Source: Hyphomonas sp. (GTDB taxonomy: Bacteria > Pseudomonadota > Alphaproteobacteria > Caulobacterales > Hyphomonadaceae). From it: 5,561 bases of DNA. The stretch covers positions 1 through 5,561 of the forward strand of contig JARFRJ010000048.1 of assembly GCA_029287305.1 (NCBI GenBank), in the 5' to 3' direction. The notes under the pieces were generated by a model, which was given only the letters and a program-made list of their open reading frames with translations, was not told the DNA's origin and ran no database searches. The translations under genes were made by a program, and so were the position numbers. Of the stretch, positions 1-5,561 are shown piece by piece (position 1 is the first letter of the stretch; each line of letters begins with the position of its first letter).

Positions 1-39
1 CCAGTCTGCCTGCATTTATCTTTAAAGGCGATGTGCCTG

Positions 40-2691
40 TCAATCAAATGTTTTTATACTTAATTCAATTCCGATCAAGGATGGATTTTCGCGTGAAAGG
101 CCAATAGGGACAGGTTTAAACTGCCCTTGCAAAGCCTCTAAAGTCTCATCAGAAACCTGTAGGGTCAAATCTGTTGCAGGAATGCCTTCCAGATAAAAAT
201 AGCCGTCATATTCGGTCCGTGAGCGGCCAATGATTTGGCCCTCCTTATTCACAGCCAACAAGATAATACCGGCAACCGGATAAGGGGCCAGACCATTATC
301 GACAGTCAATGTTCCTTCAATCTCGCCTGTTGCGGTTAAGGGCACTTCATATTGCAAAACCTGGCCAGGGCGAAGCTCGAATGTCCGGCCAATCTCTATC
401 GGACGCAAGAAAGGGTCTTCAATAGAGGAAATTTTAATTTCTGCATTGACGGTTTTGGTTGGGCTTAGACCCGCGATAATATTTATGCCGGACGCATTGG
501 ATTCATCTGAGCGTAGCGAGTTTTCAATAATAAACTGCGCCCCTTTTAAAGGAATGTCATCCTCATCAAAAAAGCCATTATTGTTCAGATCATCAAAAAT
601 ACGCGGTGCAATAACGCCTGATTGACTAATACCAGGCCGGGACAATTTGTATTCATTTTCCAGTTCATCATTATAGAGGGCAAAGGACACCCCAGCCCCG
701 ATGCGCCAATCCCCGCTATCGCTTATGCTGGCCTGAGCCTGCAAGGCGAGGGCATTGAAAGAGCGCGTATAGGCAGTATTAAAAGAGGTGCTTTTGGTTG
801 ATAGGTCGTAGCTTAGATCTCCCTGTATTTGCGAAAAAGCATTAAAGCGTTTTCTGGCAGACAGAGACACGCTATTGATGGAAAAATTATCTAAAAGAGT
901 ATAGCTGACAGAGCTTCGCAGACGCACACCAGCCAATAAGTAACTGGCCAGCAATTCGCCTTGCAAGCTTCGCGAGGTTACCCCTTCATTACTGCTTAAA
1001 TTATATCTTAAGGCGTTATTCCAGCGAAGTCCTCTGAAAGGCCCGAATGTGCGCGTATTTATAGTCATATCAGTTGCACCATTTTCCCGATCATTAAAAT
1101 TAAACTGGGTTTGCAAGGGTAAAAGAGTGCCGCGGAATTTTATGTTCGTATCTAATCTGCCTGAAATTTGTGTGCGAATTCTATTCGTCTTTGCATTATT
1201 GAGCGGGGTTTCCAGGGCCCCAAAGTGCGTGACCCGTGTGGTAAAACTTGTTTGTGGTGACAATCGTTTTTGATAATTAACCTCCCATCCATAATTACCG
1301 GCTTCATCAAATGCCAGACGTCCGACGGCATATCCGCCGAATAGAGATGCGATTAAGCTGGCCGAAACCAAGGATTGCTCCGAACGCACGCTGATATCCC
1401 CTCGCAGCGTATAATTTTGTGAAAGCCCATATTCTAGGCTTAAAAATCCAGTTTTTGAGGGGGGATCTGCATCTATCACAATCAGGTCTGTTTCCTCATC
1501 GGTTTCACCCAAAAAAGATCGTGCAGAATTTACATAGCCGAAGCTGTAGCGCAATTCCCGCTTTGGGCGATGTTCTGGCCCGACAAATTTGGTGATTAAC
1601 CGTTCGGATTGTTCTCCATAGGGGCCATAAAGCCTGACAGTTAAGTAATTATAGCCTGGGCGAAGGGGCACATTTTCAAAAACATATTCGCCATTTCCGT
1701 CAGATTCGACCTTAAAGGCGATCAGCGTATCGCCTTCAAATAATTCAGCTTCCCAACCTTCTGGCAATGGCCCCCGCACAGTTGTCTCATCAAATAAATC
1801 AGGTGCATATGAAGGCTGATTGGAAACAACAACGCCGCTTCCCGACTCGGCGCGTGCAATTAAAGGTTGGCCAATTGAGGAAATGTCGCCAAAGGCAAAG
1901 CGCCGGGCTTTTAGAAAAGAGAGCTCTTCGGGGCGATTATTATCCCTAAAAAATCGAATTCTGCTGTCAGAAAAAGTATCACTCTTGTCAACATTGCTCT
2001 GAAAAAATGTACTCATCCAGAATATGTCTGCTGCCCCTGTAATACTGGCATTATATTCGGAGTTTCCACCATTTGAGAGTCTCGAATTCAACACAAGGTC
2101 AAGTGTTGGGAAGCTGAAAGGACGCCGGGGATTGTCTACCAATCTAAAGAAGACCTTGTCCGCAGATGTTTTTTTGCGTAATTGCGAGCGCAATTCTTCA
2201 CGGGCCAGCTTGTCATCAAGAGGCAAGACAACCAGCGGCGTTACAATCAATTCCAGTCTGGAGGGACGGTAATCAATATTAAGCGGATATATATTTTCCA
2301 AGCCGTAAATCGATATACACCAGCCGTCTTCAGAACGAGTAAACTCAGGATTATTCGCAGGGTCCAGCGTAATCGGTTTATCCGGGTTGAGAACAAACCC
2401 TTTCAGCAGACCATCTTCTTCTCTCAGGGGTAATTCCAAGGCTTCAGAAAAGGGAATGATTGGAATGCATAATCCATCTGGCGTCTGATAGGATATCCAA
2501 TTATCATCAAGTAATCTTGATCGCAGTTTCAAGCGCAATATAGAGATATTATCATCGCTGGCATCATCCGTTTGGGATGTTTTGACTTCCGCATCCCCGA
2601 ATAATACTGAAAAAGGATCGGAAGATTGTGCGTTTACGCGAAGAACAAGGCTTAAACATATAAAAATCAGTATGAGAGATCGATACTTCAT
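40..2691 (-). CDS. Atypical outer-membrane usher-like beta-barrel protein of the DUF4402 pilus locus
   Basis: The 883-residue product is probably the pore that exports and assembles the pilus subunits encoded upstream. A signal peptide ends at about residue 21 (VNA|QSS). Residues about 45-175 form an N-terminal periplasmic region holding the only two cysteines of the mature protein, C75 and C125, in related DGLCIPI and DGWCISI motifs. Residues about 190-690 are rich in alternating polar/hydrophobic strands with many R, S, N and aromatic residues, as in a large beta-barrel. At about 300-368 a small beta-sandwich-like insert (RGPLPEGWEAELFEGD, then NVPLRPGYN) lies where FimD-type ushers carry their plug. 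After the barrel comes an SdrD B-like segment with a DLNNNGFFDEDD calcium-site motif (700-711) and a C-terminal carboxypeptidase-regulatory-like beta-sandwich (about 788-850). The length suits ushers (about 800-900). The ATG has only a weak GGA eight bases upstream. It follows the chaperone gene but is separated by a terminator. The usher role is inferred from architecture and context; another large porin-like protein is the alternative. Confidence 0.72.
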   Translation of the reverse strand: MKYRSLILIFICLSLVLRVNAQSSDPFSVLFGDAEVKTSQTDDASDDNISILRLKLRSRLLDDNWISYQTPDGLCIPIIPFSEALELPLREEDGLLKGFVLNPDKPITLDPANNPEFTRSEDGWCISIYGLENIYPLNIDYRPSRLELIVTPLVVLPLDDKLAREELRSQLRKKTSADKVFFRLVDNPRRPFSFPTLDLVLNSRLSNGGNSEYNASITGAADIFWMSTFFQSNVDKSDTFSDSRIRFFRDNNRPEELSFLKARRFAFGDISSIGQPLIARAESGSGVVVSNQPSYAPDLFDETTVRGPLPEGWEAELFEGDTLIAFKVESDGNGEYVFENVPLRPGYNYLTVRLYGPYGEQSERLITKFVGPEHRPKRELRYSFGYVNSARSFLGETDEETDLIVIDADPPSKTGFLSLEYGLSQNYTLRGDISVRSEQSLVSASLIASLFGGYAVGRLAFDEAGNYGWEVNYQKRLSPQTSFTTRVTHFGALETPLNNAKTNRIRTQISGRLDTNIKFRGTLLPLQTQFNFNDRENGATDMTINTRTFGPFRGLRWNNALRYNLSSNEGVTSRSLQGELLASYLLAGVRLRSSVSYTLLDNFSINSVSLSARKRFNAFSQIQGDLSYDLSTKSTSFNTAYTRSFNALALQAQASISDSGDWRIGAGVSFALYNDELENEYKLSRPGISQSGVIAPRIFDDLNNNGFFDEDDIPLKGAQFIIENSLRSDESNASGINIIAGLSPTKTVNAEIKISSIEDPFLRPIEIGRTFELRPGQVLQYEVPLTATGEIEGTLTVDNGLAPYPVAGIILLAVNKEGQIIGRSRTEYDGYFYLEGIPATDLTLQVSDETLEALQGQFKPVPIGLSRENPSLIGIELSIKTFD

Positions 2692-2839
2692 AACTCATAT
2701 CCGTCATTTCAAACCTACCCTTATATGAAAACCCATAAGAGTAATTTCATTCATTATTTTATCTGATTGCAATGAAACTTATCGCCGATGATCATGGAAT
2801 AGGGCCTGATTTTCCAATCCTTAAGATGATCTGAAACGG

Positions 2840-2856
2840 GTTAATACTTCATTAAC
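2840..2856. promoter_or_regulatory. Candidate CtrA-type binding site upstream of the usher gene
   Basis: The sequence gttaatacttcattaac is a 6-bp inverted repeat (GTTAAT/ATTAAC) around 5 bases. On both strands it reads TTAA-N7-TTAAC, which is the published full consensus for the alphaproteobacterial cell-cycle regulator CtrA. It lies about 148 bases upstream of the usher start and downstream of the chaperone terminator, so it is in a position to control the usher alone. The flanking DNA is AT-rich, which raises the chance of a random match, and CtrA control applies only if the host is an alphaproteobacterium. It could also be the operator of some other dimeric regulator. Confidence 0.4.
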
Positions 2857-2926
2857 TCACTGAATTTTATACGATACCAATAAATTTAATTAGGCGAATT
2901 TCAATTTTTTGTCCAGTTTATAATAG

Positions 2927-2958
2927 AAAACCACAACCTTGGGTAAGGTCGTGGTTTT
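2927..2958 (-). terminator. Rho-independent terminator after the chaperone gene
   Basis: Arms aaaaccacaacctt (2927-2940) and aaggtcgtggtttt (2945-2958) pair over 14 positions around a 4-base loop. The single non-Watson-Crick position is A/C in plus-strand RNA but a G-U wobble in minus-strand RNA, so the hairpin is fully paired only on the transcribed minus strand. There the 3' arm ends in UUUU followed by CUAUUAU, a usable U-tract. It lies 37 bases past the chaperone stop codon, which suits termination or partial attenuation of the subunit-chaperone transcript before the usher. Confidence 0.85.
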
Positions 2959-2995
2959 GCATGTATCTTCTTTGTTCAGAGAAGAGATTAAAAAA

Positions 2996-3871
2996 TCAGG
3001 GACCAAATTTCATGTCTGCTGTATACTCTGCAAAGGTTTTAGGGTCATTGGCATTGGCAGATTTATATAGAATACGAACCTGTTTATTGGCGAGACGCTC
3101 AGTTATTTCCGGTGGTATTCTAAGCTTAACAATACGCGCTGCATTCGGTGTATAAACGGCAATGCCTTTGGCAAAATAAACCGGTTCTGCTTCGCCGCTG
3201 ACATAAACCTCGATATTGCCATAGGTTGACTCAGTGCCTTCACGCTTCAGACTGATTTCCAAATGCGTTTCTGGAACAGCTTCAGCAGAAGGTGTCAGAC
3301 CTTCCTCGCCTTCAACCGTCTGCGGAAAGACATTTTTCAGCATCGCATCATCAATAACCACTTCTGCATTCAGATCACCGACCCTGACAATCACAGGAAT
3401 GGTCAAGGAGCGAATCGCGATCAACTGAATCGAAATGCCGTCAGATTGGCCCGAAGCGGCTGTCTGTAATGTGCGTCCAGCACTCGTTGGCGCGGACATT
3501 AATCGCAGGTGAGAGCGATATTCGCCTGGCTCAAGACCTGTCGTGCGGGCAGAAATGCGAATGGTCTGGCGTCCGCCTGCATCCATAATAACCCGGCGCG
3601 GGGAATAGCGAATAATCCCATCCGCAAAGTTTTCATCCGGATTGGCCGTCTCAACTTTTTCCATTGATCCATCTTCCAGCATACGGCGATTTTCAATGGA
3701 AATACGAAAAGCAGCCTCCTCATCGCTTTTATTGACGATGACAAGTTCTGCCGATCTGGTGCCATTTTCAAGCACGACACGTGTCGGCGCGATCATAAGA
3801 TCTGCCTGGGCAGGCAATGCCAGTGTCGATGCGGCTATTGAGAGAAAAAATGTATAAAGATACCTTTTCAT
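2996..3871 (-). CDS. Periplasmic fimbrial chaperone, PapD-like
   Basis: The 291-residue product should bind pilus subunits in the periplasm, lend them a beta-strand and deliver them to the usher. A signal peptide MKRYLYTFFLSIAASTLALPAQA is cut before DLMIAPTRVVLE. The first immunoglobulin-like domain (about 24-145) carries the family's A1/B-strand pattern: PTRVVLENG with R31 at the place of PapD Arg8, then AELVIVNKS. It also has YSPRRVIMDAGGRQTIRI at about 89-106, matching the chaperone F-strand motif. ISIQLIAIRSLTIPV (about 146-160) fits the subunit-binding G1 strand, with R154 tentatively equivalent to PapD Lys112. The second domain runs to the end. It is longer than the usual 220-250 residues, with an acidic insertion near 175-200. 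The open frame extends upstream to a TTG at 4003 that overlaps the preceding gene. ATG 3871 is preferred for its signal peptide, its AAAGGG site and a 19-base gap to the previous stop. Confidence 0.9.
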   Translation of the reverse strand: MKRYLYTFFLSIAASTLALPAQADLMIAPTRVVLENGTRSAELVIVNKSDEEAAFRISIENRRMLEDGSMEKVETANPDENFADGIIRYSPRRVIMDAGGRQTIRISARTTGLEPGEYRSHLRLMSAPTSAGRTLQTAASGQSDGISIQLIAIRSLTIPVIVRVGDLNAEVVIDDAMLKNVFPQTVEGEEGLTPSAEAVPETHLEISLKREGTESTYGNIEVYVSGEAEPVYFAKGIAVYTPNAARIVKLRIPPEITERLANKQVRILYKSANANDPKTFAEYTADMKFGP

Positions 3872-3878
3872 GGAGGTG

Positions 3879-3886
3879 CCCTTTCT
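3879..3886 (-). promoter_or_regulatory. Ribosome binding site of the chaperone gene
   Basis: On the minus strand AGAAAGGG ends seven bases before the ATG at 3871. This is normal Shine-Dalgarno spacing, and it supports that ATG over the upstream in-frame TTG at 4003, which would place 44 extra residues ahead of a perfectly formed signal peptide. Confidence 0.65.
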
Positions 3887-3890
3887 ATGA

Positions 3891-4454
3891 TTATTCATAT
3901 TCAAATGTAAGTGTAAAGTCGCCGATATATGTCCCCGGCATTTGCTGAGGATTGACGTGAAGTTTTGCCCCAATGTTAATATCTGTGAACCCATCCGATC
4001 CAATTGTATTTACTCCGCCCCAATTTAAATCATTTGTGCTGCCCGCACCGCTAAAGCTGTCAACACGCATAGTGTCTCCTGTCTCATTATAAATCATAAT
4101 TGAGCCTGGATTGGAGACTTTAATATAACGCTCCGGTTCTCCTATAACTTTAAATATTGCCCGATTGCCAGGCAGGATGCAGACAAGCTCATCCCCGCAA
4201 TGGGAAGAAAAATCCTCTTGGCTATAAGTCTGGACAGTGCTGGATGCGGTGACATTCGGGGCAATGACGCCAAAGTCAATATCTTGGTCTTTTATCACCT
4301 GCAGGGGGGCAACAATCGTCACACTGGCCGTGCCATCATCAGATGTTCCGGCACCCTTGGGTTGGGCCTGACTTGTCATATATGTAAATCCAATAGTTAC
4401 AAAAAACAGGCTGGCACTGAGTGCGGGATGGGAGGGGCGGATAGATATAGTCAT
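3891..4454 (-). CDS. DUF4402 minor pilus subunit, second of a related pair
   Basis: The 187-residue secreted protein is probably a minor pilin. The signal peptide has its hydrophobic core at about 11-28 (ALSASLFFVTIGFTY) and probable cleavage SQA|QPKG. The mature part shows DUF4402 landmarks also seen in its neighbours: VTIVAPLQVIKDQDIDFGVIAP near the N-terminus, GNRAIFKVIGEP, DTMRVDSFSG, and a C-terminal NIGAKLHVNPQQ...GTYIGDFTLTFEYE. The alternating C-terminal strand with a penultimate Tyr is typical of chaperone-usher subunits. C86 and C92 (CGDELVC) could form a disulfide. The same motif occurs in the 4626-5186 product, so the two look like paralogues from tandem duplication. The longest frame starts at a TTG (4469) with no ribosome site. 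ATG 4454 follows AGGAG but at only one base, which is unusually close. It ends 19 bases before the chaperone ATG, so the two are co-transcribed. Confidence 0.85.
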   Translation of the reverse strand: MTISIRPSHPALSASLFFVTIGFTYMTSQAQPKGAGTSDDGTASVTIVAPLQVIKDQDIDFGVIAPNVTASSTVQTYSQEDFSSHCGDELVCILPGNRAIFKVIGEPERYIKVSNPGSIMIYNETGDTMRVDSFSGAGSTNDLNWGGVNTIGSDGFTDINIGAKLHVNPQQMPGTYIGDFTLTFEYE

Positions 4455-4455
4455 T

Positions 4456-4460
4456 CTCCT
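4456..4460 (-). promoter_or_regulatory. Closely spaced Shine-Dalgarno motif of the second minor subunit
   Basis: The minus strand reads CAGGAGA-ATG: a full AGGAG lies one base from the ATG at 4454, where five to nine is usual. It is the only purine-rich site near any possible start of this gene, so it favours this ATG. The short spacing should weaken translation, which would suit a low-abundance subunit. Confidence 0.45.
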
Positions 4461-4573
4461 GAAGGGCAATGCAAAGATGGTAAGTCGGTATGAATATGAC
4501 GACGCTATATTGCCTTCATTACGAAAATATGAATTCTAGACTTGAATGATGATCTCACAAAACTCTAAAATTA

Positions 4574-4602
4574 TATATAACTGTAATAGTTTAAACTTTC
4601 AA
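4574..4602 (-). promoter_or_regulatory. Candidate sigma70-type promoter before the second minor subunit
   Basis: On the minus strand TTGAAA (4602-4597) is separated by exactly 17 bases from TATATA (4579-4574). It sits in the 171-base gap between the two minor-subunit genes, with a predicted transcript start near 4567 and a leader of about 113 bases before the ATG at 4454. The region is very AT-rich (the -10 lies in TTATATATAA), so a chance match is quite possible. No hairpin terminator is visible in this gap, so read-through from the upstream subunit gene would also supply transcript. Confidence 0.33.
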
Positions 4603-4625
4603 TTCCCCTAAATGTATATGTCCTC

Positions 4626-5186
4626 TTATTCATATTCTGCTGTGATGGTGAATGTTCCGGTATAATTATCCACGCATTGCTCTGGATTAACATGTAAATC
4701 TGCCCCGATGAAAACTTGACCTTCCCCGTTTTCATCCAGATCGAGCTGACCATTCCATGTATTTGATCCACCGGATTGGGACGCTGTAAAGGCATCAACC
4801 AACATTTGATCCCCATGCGTGTCCTGAATATATATGTGTCCCGGGTCTTCTATCAAGACGCTTGTATACGGCTCTCCTGAGATTAAAAATACAGCCCTGT
4901 TTCCGCCTTTCAAGCATACTAATTCGCTGCCGCATTGGGAATTTTTATCATTATGATTTTTGACCTGCACGCGCCCTATTTTCGTTCGGTTCGGCGCTTG
5001 AACACCAAAATCCAAATCCTGTTGCTTGATAATTTGCAGGGGGAAAATGATATCGGCACCTGCATTTGCGTCTATATTGGAAGCTTCAGCTTTTGCGCTA
5101 TTCAAACTTGCAATTTGCGTGAACACCAACCCACTCAGAAGTAATTTCAAACATATTTTATGAAACTGGGAAAGATGTGCGAGCAT
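4626..5186 (-). CDS. DUF4402 minor pilus subunit, first of a related pair
   Basis: The 186-residue secreted protein is probably a minor pilin or adaptor. From ATG 5186 the signal peptide reads MLAHLSQFHK followed by the core ICLKLLLSGLVF, with probable cleavage AKA|EASN near residue 33. The mature domain parallels the 3891-4454 product along its whole length: ADIIFPLQIIKQQDLDFGVQAP, GNRAVFLISGEP, DQMLVDAFTAS, FIGADLHVNPEQ and the C-terminal NYTGTFTITAEYE. It shares the CGSELVC cysteine pair (C85, C91) and has an extra C171 that its paralogue replaces with Met. The open frame extends to a GTG at 5246, but that codon lies inside the hairpin at 5222-5251, and the added 20 residues (rich in Ser, Pro, Leu) would precede the signal peptide. 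ATG 5186 is preferred although it has no clear Shine-Dalgarno site. The family call is from motif resemblance; the subunit's place in the pilus is inferred. Confidence 0.84.
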   Translation of the reverse strand: MLAHLSQFHKICLKLLLSGLVFTQIASLNSAKAEASNIDANAGADIIFPLQIIKQQDLDFGVQAPNRTKIGRVQVKNHNDKNSQCGSELVCLKGGNRAVFLISGEPYTSVLIEDPGHIYIQDTHGDQMLVDAFTASQSGGSNTWNGQLDLDENGEGQVFIGADLHVNPEQCVDNYTGTFTITAEYE

Positions 5187-5221
5187 GGCAAGACCAAAGG
5201 GGTGAGGACTAAGAGAGGGTA

Positions 5222-5251
5222 AGAAGGTAAGTGATGGATCACTCACCTTCT
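5222..5251 (-). terminator. Intercistronic hairpin after the major pilin gene
   Basis: Arms at 5222-5234 (agaaggtaagtga) and 5239-5251 (tcactcaccttct) form a 13-bp stem around a 4-base loop. The one irregular pair is A/C in plus-strand RNA and G-U in minus-strand RNA, which again marks the minus transcript as the functional one. It lies 52 bases past the pilin stop codon. After the stem the RNA continues UUACCCUCUC, so there is no real U-tract. It may be a weak terminator, or a 3' hairpin that protects abundant pilin mRNA while letting some polymerase reach the minor subunits. Confidence 0.6.
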
Positions 5252-5303
5252 CGATGATGGAGGGTTCGATTAAATATCGAGCCTTAAGTAAGACGCTTCA
5301 GCC

Positions 5304-5561
5304 TTAGTTATACTCAACGGCGACGGTGAATGTGCCTGTATAGCTGCCTGTGGCTTGGTTCGCGGCAACACCGAGGCTTCCACCGACAGTGAAACTGTCT
5401 GCACCAGCTGCCAGTGTTCCAGAGGCTTTTGAACCTGTGAAGCTGTCAACTGTCATAGAACCGCCAGCGCCATTTGACAGGCTGATAGAGGTCGGCAATG
5501 TGATTGTGTATGTGTTGTTAGCTTCGCCAGTGACGTCGAACTGAGCGGCGGTGTGATCTTC
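5304..5561 (-). CDS. DUF4402 probable major pilin, C-terminal part (5' end beyond the window)
   Basis: Only the last 85 residues are inside the window. The frame is open to the edge and begins EDHTAAQFDVTGEANNTYTI. Motifs typical of DUF4402 subunits are present: A-x-F-x-VTG, TYTITLPTSI, MTVDSFTG, FTVGGSLGVAANQ and a C-terminal GSYTGTFTVAVEYN whose alternating strand and penultimate Tyr suit chaperone-usher assembly. There is no cysteine in this part, unlike the two minor subunits. The sequence is rich in Gly, Ala, Ser and Thr. Codon choice differs from its neighbours: all four Phe codons are TTC, four of five Asn are AAC and three of four Asp are GAC, with higher GC. That bias suggests strong expression and so the main shaft subunit. 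The first-in-order position, followed by a hairpin, agrees. The major-pilin role is inferred. Confidence 0.8.
   Translation of the reverse strand, partial: EDHTAAQFDVTGEANNTYTITLPTSISLSNGAGGSMTVDSFTGSKASGTLAAGADSFTVGGSLGVAANQATGSYTGTFTVAVEYN

Larger units (their letters stand above)
2692..2995 (-). other. Intergenic region between chaperone and usher genes, with terminator and probable usher promoter
   Basis: This 304-base AT-rich gap has no plausible gene on either strand. In transcription order it holds the chaperone terminator (2927-2958), a TATAAA box on the minus strand (2866-2871) without a convincing -35 partner, a perfect TTAA-N7-TTAAC palindrome (2840-2856), and then about 148 bases of leader before the usher ATG. 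Two short perfect palindromes, ATGATCAT (2788-2795) and ATTGCAAT (2766-2773), lie in the leader and may be chance. The length of the gap and the terminator suggest that the usher has its own promoter here. The exact promoter cannot be fixed by eye. Confidence 0.6.

Noticed and set aside
1..15. Possible start of another gene (ATG at 15, reading MQADW to the edge)
   Set aside because: Only five codons are visible and there is no clear ribosome site, so it cannot be supported, though its place 24 bases after the usher stop is suggestive.
1049..2433. Several plus-strand open frames of 60-83 codons inside the usher gene
   Set aside because: They are antisense to a long, well-supported coding frame, overlap each other and show no domain-like composition or ribosome sites.
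3499..3780. Minus-strand open frame of 93 codons within the chaperone gene
   Set aside because: It is a frame-shifted shadow of the chaperone coding region, with no signal peptide or recognisable motif.
3872..4003. Longer chaperone starting from a TTG at 4003
   Set aside because: It would overlap the preceding DUF4402 gene by more than 100 bases and place 44 unlikely residues before a good signal peptide. ATG 3871 has a well-spaced ribosome site.
4200..4493. Plus-strand open frame of 97 codons antisense to the second minor subunit
   Set aside because: It overlaps a clear DUF4402 gene on the other strand, and its composition reflects the complement of that gene.
4589..4596. GTTTAAAC palindrome between the minor-subunit genes
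   Set aside because: Eight-base palindromes are expected by chance in such AT-rich DNA, and it falls in the spacer of the candidate promoter with no partner site.
5187..5246. N-terminal extension of the first minor subunit from a GTG at 5246
   Set aside because: The GTG lies inside the hairpin at 5222-5251 and the extra 20 residues would precede a complete signal peptide that starts at ATG 5186.
5266..5280. Short inverted repeat TCGAT-N5-ATCGA after the pilin gene
   Set aside because: A five-base stem is too short to call a terminator or operator, and the larger hairpin at 5222-5251 is the better candidate.

Overview
All genes in this window read on the minus strand, so transcription runs from right to left. 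The layout fits a chaperone-usher type pilus (fimbrial) locus built from DUF4402-family subunits. In transcription order it holds: the 3' end of a probable major pilin (5304-5561, cut by the window edge); two related minor DUF4402 subunits (4626-5186 and 3891-4454); a PapD-like periplasmic chaperone (2996-3871); and, after a terminator and a 304-base gap, a large outer-membrane beta-barrel protein that I read as an atypical usher (40-2691).

How the genes should work together: every complete product starts with a Sec signal peptide. The subunits would enter the periplasm, be capped by the chaperone through donor-strand complementation, and pass through the barrel protein to the surface as a polymer. 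The major pilin would form the shaft. The two minor subunits share a CGxELVC cysteine pair that is absent from the visible part of the major pilin, and may act as adaptor, tip or terminating subunits. No separate adhesin is visible here.

Regulatory layout: an intercistronic hairpin (5222-5251) follows the major pilin. A candidate sigma70-type promoter (4574-4602) precedes the second minor subunit. A clear Rho-independent terminator (2927-2958) closes the chaperone gene. The gap ahead of the usher contains a perfect TTAA-N7-TTAAC match to the alphaproteobacterial CtrA box (2840-2856). The organism is therefore most likely a Gram-negative alphaproteobacterium of moderate GC. That rests on the CtrA-like box and on my recollection of where DUF4402/atypical-usher loci occur; no rRNA or taxonomic marker is present. 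Composition is uneven: by hand count 35/60 G+C at 5341-5400 in the pilin, 26/60 at 4681-4740 in a minor subunit, and 18/60 at 2701-2760 in the gap.

I see no tRNA, rRNA, CRISPR array, insertion sequence or plus-strand gene. Three start codons were moved from the longest open frame to internal ATGs that give proper signal peptides.
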